A stretch of 64,000 nucleotides of DNA. Source: Phymatolithon calcareum (Eukaryota; Rhodophyta; Florideophyceae; Hapalidiales). Shown here piece after piece: positions 56,001 to 64,000 of the stretch (positions are counted from its first letter, which is position 1; each line of letters begins with the position of its first letter). The notes below the pieces were generated by a model. That model did no database searches. It saw nothing but the letters and a program-made list of their open reading frames with translations, and was not told the DNA's origin. The stretch is taken from positions 1,674,001-1,738,000 of the forward strand of contig OZ345366.1 of assembly GCA_977006965.1 (NCBI GenBank), given 5' to 3'. A program made the translations under genes and the position numbers.

Positions 56001-57989
56001 TAAATATGACTATCCTCTCTTTCATGGATTCGAATTGGATGCAAGAATATAGGATCCGATTAAATTTAACGATTCTCTAATAGGAGCAGAATATTTGATT
56101 TGACAATATGTTATCAGACCCTGGTCATGGCGCATAACTGAACATTTTTTATTTGATTGATACCGACGAATAGCCTATGCTATACAGTTCTACACTTGTG
56201 GACAATACTGTACGGCCGACGCGGCAGTATTTACTCCATCTTACTATTATTAATTAAAAATCACCTGATTTTAGAGTCTCCATTGTTTCATACCGACACA
56301 GATGTACACGTGTGATCTGTGATTTATGATTCGACTTCACTTCTCGAATTTTCTCGATTTGCTGAATACTAAGTAGTTCACCATTGGGCTTCCATTCCAG
56401 GACAATTTACTGCAGCCATCACACAGGAAAATATTTGGATGAAGACCTCCAGACATGTCAGTAAAATTTACTCCCAAGGCGGAGAATTAACAGTAAGGAC
56501 TATGTTAAAAATCTGTCTAAATATTTCTTACATGTTTGAAGTACACTAAGCAAAATTTTTAGCATAGACGTGAGTAAAATACAGACATATGCAAATTGGT
56601 AATGCGGAATTCGTCTCCATCCGGATCAGAAAAATCCGAAGAGAAACTCGATGAAGCCTTGAAAGATAAAGAAACGAAATACCCATCTGCGCTAACTCCA
56701 CAAAACGAAAGTTTGATTGTGTCTCTCTTCAGGAACTTACGCACTAATACTTTCTGAACTTTAAGATGGAATGGTAAGGAGCATCAGGATTGTACAATTT
56801 TCCATTGTGAAGAGTTGAGATCTATTTATCGAGCTTGCAGCTGTTATGGCAGAACAAGATTGCCCTCGGTTTCGAAAGAAGACGTCGTCTATTTCTTGAG
56901 TACGCGTACAGCAACGGAAAAGGTCAGAATATCGTCAGGGCTTTCCACCGAGCAAGAGAAACCGACTTTCGATACTGTCGTTATTTTCACATACTGTACT
57001 ACAAACTCTACTTGAAACCCTTCGAGTACATCGTGATATAGCATCAACGATCGTCGATCTTTTCAACCGTGTCGATAGAAGCTCTTCTCTTTCGGCGATA
57101 TCTAGATTGGAGACCTACGATGATTTTGAAGTCAAAGTGACCCTGCTATCCGAGCAGTTAAAGTCCAGATCATATTATACTAATATTCCGATGTGGTCTA
57201 TTGAAGGCAAACTCTTTGTGGAAGGATACATCTACACTTCTCGCTCTTCCTGAATAAATCTTCTATCTTGTGTTACTCTGGCTCTCAGCCCCCAGTACCC
57301 AGAGAGCTAGTCAAACTCTCCGACTGTGCAGGATCTTGCCAGTGCAGATGATAACCTTCTCGCGCAATTCAAGAGCACAGAAGAAGATTATATCGCTCAG
57401 AACGACCCAAATCAAACTAAGACGGCCTTCGTGAACACTCAGAGTCAGTTTCAACCCAAGATAAAGCACCGCAATTCAATTCAACCGAGCTCTTCAAGGG
57501 TGAAGATTCAGTCCTAATCTGGAGGACCCATATGCACAACTACTTGTCCAGATAGTCTCACGAGAAATTGTTACCAATCGTCGTCAGATACATTCATGGC
57601 ATTTCTAGAGATGAAAAACTCTCCCGAATCCTTCGAGTCGGAGGTGCTTCGACTCGTAACGTGACGCCTCGCGAGTAAGAGGATCTTCTTGACGACTCTC
57701 AAGTTTTGGTAAAAAAGTCGCTTTTGAGCAACTCTACGGTCTTCCAATTCCATCTGTATCATTTCCTCTGCCCATTTCAGTCAAAAAATTATGATTAATC
57801 AAATCCGAACCTTTCATACATCGTTGATGGCATCCTCTTCGAACGTCATTGTTAGCTTTACTCTTGGCTTACAAAAAATAGCGCGCAAAATCAGGCCATA
57901 AATAAATTGCCGACATATCTTACACAGTGATGGTAGACGACTCGCAAGGCGCCTTTTCTGGGGTGACTGGCAAGATGACGTCATTCAAT
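56001..57989. other. No clear gene; AT-rich, possible gag upstream region
   Basis: Plus-strand frames of 60-68 codons (56815-57041, 57326-57517) precede the gag-protease relic and could be its upstream part, but I see no LTR or primer-binding site. Confidence 0.35.
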
Positions 57990-58735
57990 CTCTAATATGT
58001 CGCTTCGAAATGTTGAGCAAGGAAATTATTCGCGTGATAAGCTCACCAAGTGGAAACAACTTAAAGACGTTTCCACGTTCATCGACAACGTCCAGAGAAT
58101 AATCTTCAATAGCTCGAGCTTTAATGCAGATGAGCAGATAGATCACTTTGCCCCGTGCTAAAGTCCTAGATCTGTAAGAAACTATGCAATAGCGAATACA
58201 ATAAAAACTCGCGAATGCCTTGCGCGGCGGCGAACGTGACGATTCTGGCCACAGTCGACTCTCACGTACCCATCCTCGGAAAAGGAGCAGTCAAGAAAAC
58301 TAGAGACAAGGTAATAGGTCAAAAGCGCCTAGTCGTATGGAGTTCGACAAACGCGAACTCGAGCTGAACGAGGCCTTCTTTGTCGCGAGAAGGGTCATAT
58401 GGCAAAAAACTGCCAAATGAGCCAGAGAAATTGAAATTGACAAATCTCGCAAACAAACCCTTGAACGTCCCTCAGTTCCGAGGACCATTTTACGTCCGCC
58501 TCAACCACCTCGTGAAGCTCTCTTCCAAAGAAATCAGATCTACCTCTTCAAACCATCAAAAACTAGTCTCCTCGTCACCAGAGAAAAAATTTCCAGCGTT
58601 TCTGTAAGCATTTGCATCAATGACAGTGCAGAACGAAAATATATTCGTGAAGAGTTCTGCACCGGACACGGAATCTCCATTCAAACCACGGCTAACACCG
58701 CTTCAAGGGCAAATGGTACCAGTCGAAACCAAAAA
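57990..58735 (+). pseudogene. Ty3-like LTR retrotransposon gag-protease relic
   Basis: Plus strand: NVEQGNYSRDKLTKWKQLKD and NADEQIDHFAP (gag-like core), then LLCREKGHMAKNC. The last is a zinc knuckle whose first Cys codon reads Gly. Further on, ICINDSAERKYIREEFCTGH ... ASRANGT resembles the retropepsin DSGAE...ISEEF...ANGT pattern of gypsy-type elements. The frame has several stops and shifts, and RT and integrase are absent. The right side ends at a LINE fragment. Confidence 0.55.
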
Positions 58736-58754
58736 AGTACCGACTATCATATCC

Positions 58755-59525
58755 CCACCCAACACTGATTTCCTCCAAAGGGGTGCTCGGTTGAATGTCA
58801 GCCTTAGGCACCTTAAACGTGTTATTCTTTCTCCTATGTAAAAGATCCCTGTTAGCTTGCCTTCATTAGGAATCTTCATTGATTTCCTTCTTCTTCCTTT
58901 TCCCATACCCTTATTGTTTCATCTCTCCTCCTCTTCTTAGCGACAGATCCCTCCTGGGCTTTCTGATGGGCTTGTCCCATGTCTTTATACATCTTGAGAT
59001 ATTCAGTATCATTTTTGCTTCCTTTACGTCCTCATCTCTTCCAAAATACTCTTCTGTTTCTTCAAGGCGCTTTTTGTGTCTTACTAGGCTTAATGTAAAC
59101 CTTTTTGCTTGATGTCGTCTCCTCATCTTTGGTGGTCCCAGTCGGCACAGAACTCGCATTCGATCCCGGCGGTGTTCGGCATACTTTCCCAAAACATTCT
59201 TGTAGAACAAGCCCTCTGGCGACTCGATTGCCGAGAGCAATCGATTTGTCATTGTAGTAACGTATAACACGTACTCCCATTTCGGGAAAGTTAGCGACTT
59301 AAAGATCCTGATGTATGTGTCCGGTTTGAATCCTCGAACATTCACTCCAAGCTCCCGAAGATTATGTATGCATCCTGCAGCATTTCGAACTCTTGCTATG
59401 GGCGTGTCATCCGTAACACCCTTGTTATTCATACTTACCCCAAGATAGGAGTGTCTCCAGGCTTGATATAGCTCTCGTCCAGCCAAGTAAAAACTGTGTT
59501 TCTGAAGCCCTTTGTCCTTTTCGAA
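58755..59525 (-). mobile_element. LINE subgroup b fragment lacking its 3' end
   Basis: A 210-codon minus-strand frame (58911-59543) covers HSYLGVSMNNKGVTDDTPIA to the RHKKRLEETEEYFGRDEDV region, and RLRCLRLTFNRAPLWRKSVL follows in another frame. Unlike the other copies it stops before the terminal GGGAGCTTTTAAAATA, abutting the LTR relic. Deletion after insertion or a recombination junction is needed to explain it. Confidence 0.8.
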
Positions 59526-61290
59526 TAAAAAAGGTGAGGGCATGGTTCAGAATCTGCTTGCGGAAAAAATCAGTGGTCGCGCGAGCATGTCATATCGCGT
59601 GAAATGGGTCCAAATTCGTCATCCTTTGTAGAAGACTAATATTAAGACGGTCAATATTGTCAACGTCAAGGAATAGAACGCTGATGATGACATTTCAGAC
59701 GCTCAGCAGCATGACCCGAGCCAACACCGGCAAATCGCGGTACCGCCCAGGCCTAATTCCATCATTGCCAATCTTCATTGCGAAACTCCTGCACATCGTC
59801 TACAGTCTTAGTCACATGCTCCTAAGAAGGGCACGCAATCTTCGATAAAACCTTGCTCGCCTAAGTCTTACAGGGCCGTTGGGACCAACCATCGCACAGA
59901 TTTAATCACGCCTGACCGCGAGCCGAACACTAACGCTCATTGGGTGCAAAGGTATGTCCGTTCTAGGGGCGATTTTCCTCTTAGTTGTGGAAACTTCGCA
60001 CTCAAAAAAGAGACTTCCTATCCGAGAATTGTGGTATTGAACTTCATTCGAAGTACGGTTGCGCGGTGCCGACGTTTCCCCAAGTTACGTGCGAAAAATT
60101 GCTGCTCGTACGTCCGCTAAGCTGAGAAGAATGGGGCAAAAAGATTCAATAGTGACAGAGTTTATTGAGTTCTTCCAAACACTAGTCCTCAAGGCAAGAG
60201 TTGGGTTCGTCCCTGAGAGCTCTTTCCGAAAGTCTACCGCGCTGAAGAAGTATTTCCACTGTCCTTCTTCAAAAGCAGGGATGTCGATGGCCGAATACCT
60301 CCCGCTGATTTCATTCCGAGTTCAATGAAGTGAATTAGGAGACATTTACTGTGCGCAGTACCGCTGGTCGCTCGGTCAAGATTCTGACGATCGCATGAAT
60401 GACCACGGAAAGCACACTGTGTCGAAGGGCTTTTGAAGGCGAGATTGTCCACGAAACGGCAGTTCTGTGCTGTCTTTTGACGCGTTTTCCGGTAGAAGGC
60501 ACATTGCATATGCGGATTCATACTTGGTGAGTCTTGACTCTGCAGAGAGCCTATAGTTCATAGGGGCCATCTAACTGTTCTGGCGATTTTCTAGGTTGCT
60601 AGGTGGTTGTTACTCTCTGGTGCCCATGCAGAGTGTCAGCAGCACATGACGCAGCGAAGGTTTTGTGATGTGCTGGGCGAGCAACTCATCGATAGCATTT
60701 GACACGCAGCAACCCCATAGAGGACTGAGATAGGATTACCTTGAATCTTCAGTTTTCCTATCCGCCATTCTGGTGGGCGCTTCGTTAGCTGCACATAAGT
60801 AGGGAACATCAGAGGAAGCCTTGCGCATATCTTCGGAGTTCTATGCGGCTTTTAAATAAACTTGAATAATAGAAAAAATTGACTCGCGCATTACTTGTCG
60901 AATTTCAGTAGCACCTGAAACGTACATTTGCATTCGAGAGCAGCGTTGGACACCACGTTATCCCTAAGTAAAATAAAAGAATGACTGCAGATGTCATTAT
61001 TACTACTTTTGTTGTGCAAAACAACTACAGAGTTTGATAATTCAAGTGCTCGACAATTGTGGCTCCCCATTTAATATGCTTGATAGTGCGACAGTATACA
61101 TTTGCGACACTTCTAGTATTAGGAACTGCTTCACTAAGCATGTTGAAGACATATATGAGCTTGGAGTTGATGATGCGCTTGAAAGCGAGAAGCTTTCATG
61201 TGCAAAAAAATTAAATGAATCTTACTCCCACAATTGAGGGAAAAGTGTACCTCAAGTGAGGAAAAGTTTCCGTCAAATAGGCACTATTGC
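59526..61290 (+). mobile_element. piggyBac-like element H, carrying an R1 insertion
   Basis: Starts within the transposase N-terminus (QNLLAEKISGRASMSYRVKW in the right frame, near 59545). It retains KLRRMGQKDSIVTEFIEFFQ and AGMSMAEYLPLISFRVQ, loses the catalytic core, and ends with the Cys domain (DSATVYICDTSSIRNCFTKH, 61080-61145) and the degenerate 3' end AATAGTGCCTATTTGACGG in reverse complement. R1 interrupts it at 60708-60878. Confidence 0.78.
60708..60878 (+). repeat. R1 copy 3, 5'-truncated, inside piggyBac H
   Basis: Flanked by TTGACACGC (60699-60707) and TTGACTCGC (60879-60887), a 9-bp duplication with one mismatch. In element B the matching stretch (TTTGACACACGCATTACG) is continuous, which confirms the insertion. 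The 3' end is GGCTTTTAAATAAACTTGAA plus A-rich sequence. Confidence 0.82.
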
Positions 61291-61790
61291 ATTGTCCCTA
61301 CCAATAAAAGGAATAGGAATGCTGGTAGCCCTGGGTATGAAAACAAAAGCATTAAATTCGACAGACATTTTCTATACGCCCGATACGTGAAAGAAGATCG
61401 TGGTTCCTTGCACATTCGAAAACAAAATGCTTTCCGCTAATCCAGCAGGAGGTCTATTCCTTGTGCTATTTGGTTCATTACACGAGGAAAGTCCGGGGAC
61501 AAAGCGATCGCTTCATGTTCTTCCATAATGATTCTGACAGCTTGTCAGCTCTTCGGTCATCTGTACAAATGACCGACGAATAGTTCTTACAAACTCAATT
61601 TATCCAAGCGTAACTCGGGAAACAAAATTCGCTAAAGTACTTCCGAGCATACCTTGTAAATAATTCATTTTCAATATATTCACAGCTCGCTTTCTCGTAA
61701 GAATAGATTATTTAATCAAGAAAGTCAAATGCATAAGAAATTATTTCATGGAGAAGGTCAAAAGTAAATATGAACTATTGGAATACATTC
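61291..61790. other. No recognisable feature
   Basis: AT-rich, with no frames of note. Confidence 0.4.
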
Positions 61791-62635
61791 TCATTCAATT
61801 ATCGCTCTTACGTCCTGGATGCACCACAGGTCTGCATTCATATGTAGAAAAAGCTGCATCTCAAGGTTCGCTGGAGGCAGACTCTTCCTGTGATTATTCA
61901 GAGTGTATCCAGCTTTGGAGATTAACCGTTCGACGATGTTGGAAGTAGGCAATATGAAACGAAGGTCCAAATATCCGGAACGAATTACAGACAGCCTGCG
62001 TTTCTTCAATGCCTCGTCTGCAAAAGACATTGATGGTCCGCATCCTGACTGACTTCATCTTCGAAAGGCTAGAACTCCAGTAAATACGAAGTGTAACCAA
62101 ATTTGTTGTCTGCTGGTGCAACTGCGAAGATGGCAACATAATGCGTGTCTCCCTCACTCCATCCATCGAAGGCAAGTGCGAATTATTCGGGCAAGTCTCG
62201 GCTTATTTTTTGCTCCACTCGCTTGGTGAAGTAGCCAATGTACTTCACAACGGACTTCGTAGAAATGTTGGTGTATTTGATGTGCTTTCGAAACGCCTCT
62301 TGCTCGACAAGGGAAAACGGCAGCAGAGTGGACACAAGAAAATGCTCTCAACCATGAGCCGCGACCACTTTAGGTTTGTAGAAGTAAGCCGCCTTGTCAC
62401 TTGAATTAATCGATGGTGTGCATGTCGATGACACGACCGAAGAGTCGGTTTCCTGAAGATCATTCAATTCCTCTGGATACTTGGCTCGCACGTGCGATAA
62501 AAGATTGGCATATCCACTGACCTTCTGCTTCCTGGTTGTGTCACAGAGGTATCTCCAAACGCAATCGTCGTCGTCGTTGTCCTGGCTAAAAAAGCTTTCC
62601 CTGACTCGTTTCCCAAGAGTTGACTTGTGTGGCAT
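61791..62635 (-). pseudogene. BED-finger/hAT-like transposase, internally deleted
   Basis: Minus strand from ATG 62635: a BED-type N-terminal region (CVWRYLCDTTRKQKVSGYAN, LLSHVRAKYPE), stop near 62350, then RVEQKISRDLPE-stop-FALAFDGWSEGDTHYVAIFA, the DGW block typical of BED/hAT transposases of oomycete type. Near 62031 the sequence jumps to the C-terminal dimerisation domain (RFILPTSNIVERLISKAGYT, NLEMQLFLHMNADLW). The catalytic middle is missing, as in non-autonomous deletion derivatives. Terminal repeats were not found. Confidence 0.78.
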
Positions 62636-63448
62636 GATTCCAGTAGTCCAAGTAAAATTGAAGGACGCTCACAAAGATGTGCAATTGATAGAAATGGATG
62701 AAGTGATGGAGGTTGGCTTGGATGTGAGTGATTTGACTTGCCCAGGTCGCAATTTAACTACTAGTGTTTAGGCATTGCAGCAATCCTGATAACAGCTAAT
62801 TGTCGGAAAGATGGTTCTAATGTTCTCATCAACGTTCAAATCATAGTACGTTGTAGTCTACGAGCGAGGCACGTACTATTGATATCAATTAAGTGAGTGT
62901 AATGATACAACGTTACACAGGCAAGAAAACATGTTCTATTTGGGAGCAACATTAGTAGTAATAGAAAAGACAAGTACGAGCACCTTCAGAATCAGACACG
63001 GAGAGTAATTCTAAAAGTATTCTCCCTCCTGCAAAAATAAATTATTTTATTCTATCGAGGCTATGAATGATTTATTTATCCAACAGATTGCAGTTGAATA
63101 AATAAATATAAATACAAATTCGAATACACTTAAATATGAATTATTTTTTACAAGGTATGCTTCCGAGTCTGCTTGCGTGTGTCTACTTGGGCGGATCTAT
63201 TCTGAAATGCACTTCATTTGCATTCCCAGGTACTCTCAGTGCTTAATCCTTTCCTGGAGTGTTTCAATAAAGCCAGAATTAATGGTTGTAACAAGGTTTT
63301 TATTCATTCGTCACTCGCTCTAAAACAGTCTTCTGCATCTTTGAAATTGAGTTTTGGATATGCACTCTATCGCTTTTTAAACCAGGTGGTCATTTTCTCT
63401 ACGCTTAGCGCCACAATGTCCTGAATAAGGGCTTAGAAACGTCGCTCT
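62636..63448. other. No recognisable gene; AT-rich
   Basis: A 96-codon plus-strand frame at 62481-62771 mostly overlaps the hAT relic in antisense. 62850-63170 is very AT-rich with short repeats of ATAAATA. Confidence 0.4.
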
Positions 63449-64000
63449 CTAGCGCTTTCCTTTGTGCGCGAGAGTCGAATGGCGTCGCAATTGAGATTCT
63501 AGCCTGAAAGATATCTGGCATAGTGAACACTTGAACGGTTTTGGAGAGTGAATAGTCTTCAAATTGCATGAAGAAAGTTAGCATTGTTCGTAATTCGCGG
63601 TCAATCGCTTCACTAAATTCATGCCTTGAGTATACTTTACCTTTTCGTGTCTAAGCAAACCGTCTCGAGCGGCAAACGTGGAAGTGCAGCTTGTACATCG
63701 AAATGGTCGCTCTTTTAAGTGTACTGCTTTTTTGTGCTTTGTTAAATTTCCTACGGATTATGGGAACAAAACGTCAGTGCTTGTCTTGAACGAAAAGATT
63801 TGCCTTGCAGAAACTCGATCGGGAACTCTCACCGTTTTCGCCAAATGTTTTCTCGCACAAGTCGCACTTGAAAGGTCTAAGTCTCTCGTGCACCGTTCTG
63901 TTATGCATTTCAGACGAATAAAAAGTCTTATGAGAGAGGAGTCCATGGAATTAATATCAGTAAACTAGATGAATTCGTACCTCACATGCTTCTTGAGATC
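63449..64000 (-). CDS. ZNF4: C2H2 zinc-finger gene, 5' end outside window
   Basis: Predicted complement of 63449-63556, 63641-63750, 63833-63897 and 63981 to beyond 64000. Exon 2 (65 nt) and exon 3 (110 nt) have exactly the family lengths; the last exon is 108 nt, one codon shorter, ending in TAG. The visible protein reads DLKKHVR | TVHERLRPFKC ... GNLTKHKKAVHLKERPFRC ... DGLLRHEK | TIHSPKPFKC. Fingers 2-4 start CDLCEKTF, CTSCTSTF and CSLCQISF. In finger 3 the residue after the first His is Glu (HEK), where paralogues have HV. Introns are 83, 82 and 84 bp. No stop or frameshift in the visible part. Confidence 0.85.

Noticed and set aside
1-64000. CRISPR arrays, prokaryotic operons, rRNA
   Set aside because: No regularly spaced direct repeats, no Shine-Dalgarno-linked gene runs and no rRNA-like stretches were seen. 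Spliced genes and LINEs identify eukaryotic DNA.

Overview
The window is nuclear DNA from a eukaryote. It has spliceosomal GT-AG introns of about 73-115 bp with yCTAAy branch-point-like motifs, no operons and very low gene density. Most of the sequence is decayed transposable elements. From memory, the transposase, LINE and BED/hAT families resemble ones annotated in oomycetes and red algae, and the zinc-finger arrays recall red algae. That is only an impression, and I do not assign a taxon.

The only credible host genes are four members of one C2H2 zinc-finger family. ZNF1 (4092-4878, +) and ZNF3 (39809-40544, +) are intact four-exon genes. ZNF2 (22641-23561, +) is the same but has an in-frame TAA. 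ZNF4 (63449-64000, -) runs off the right edge. Internal exons are 65 and 110 nt in all four, the last exon is 111 or 108 nt, intron phases are 2-1-0, and all four end in TAG. The three visible N-termini share a short leucine motif. ZNF2 and ZNF3 also share a composite promoter element, TGACGTAA-10 nt-GCCGTGTGACGYCA, about 350 bp upstream of the ATG.

Mobile DNA by family. (i) A piggyBac-like (PGBD) family has at least seven damaged copies: A 10470-13028, B 13025-15009, E 26415-28908, C 44326-45375, G 46670-47178, D 53817-56000 and H 59526-61290. Its ends are flanked by CTAG rather than TTAA and carry CCTCAATTGAGG palindromes. (ii) A LINE family with three sequence subgroups (called a, b, c here) has a non-poly(A) 3' tail; there are about ten truncated copies, several nested with clear target-site duplications. 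Two other LINE types (d, e) are present as fragments. (iii) Retroposed repeats: R1 (about 230 bp), R2 (about 735 bp, with target-site duplication) and R3, a SINE-like repeat. (iv) An hAT-type MITE, an internally deleted BED/hAT transposase, a Helitron Rep fragment, a Ty3-like gag-protease relic and two inverted-repeat elements.

Layout: 0-10 kb holds ZNF1 plus LINE scraps; 10-15 kb two abutting piggyBac copies; 15-21.5 kb nested LINEs; 22-24.4 kb ZNF2 and the hAT MITE; 25-35.5 kb a nested R1-in-R2-in-piggyBac stack, SINEs and a cluster of hairpins; 37-40.6 kb SINE and ZNF3; 42.6-62.7 kb Helitron, piggyBac, LINE, LTR and hAT relics; 63.4-64 kb ZNF4. I see no complete autonomous element. Gene calls, exon joins and repeat boundaries were read by eye and may be off by a few bases, more so for the decayed repeats.
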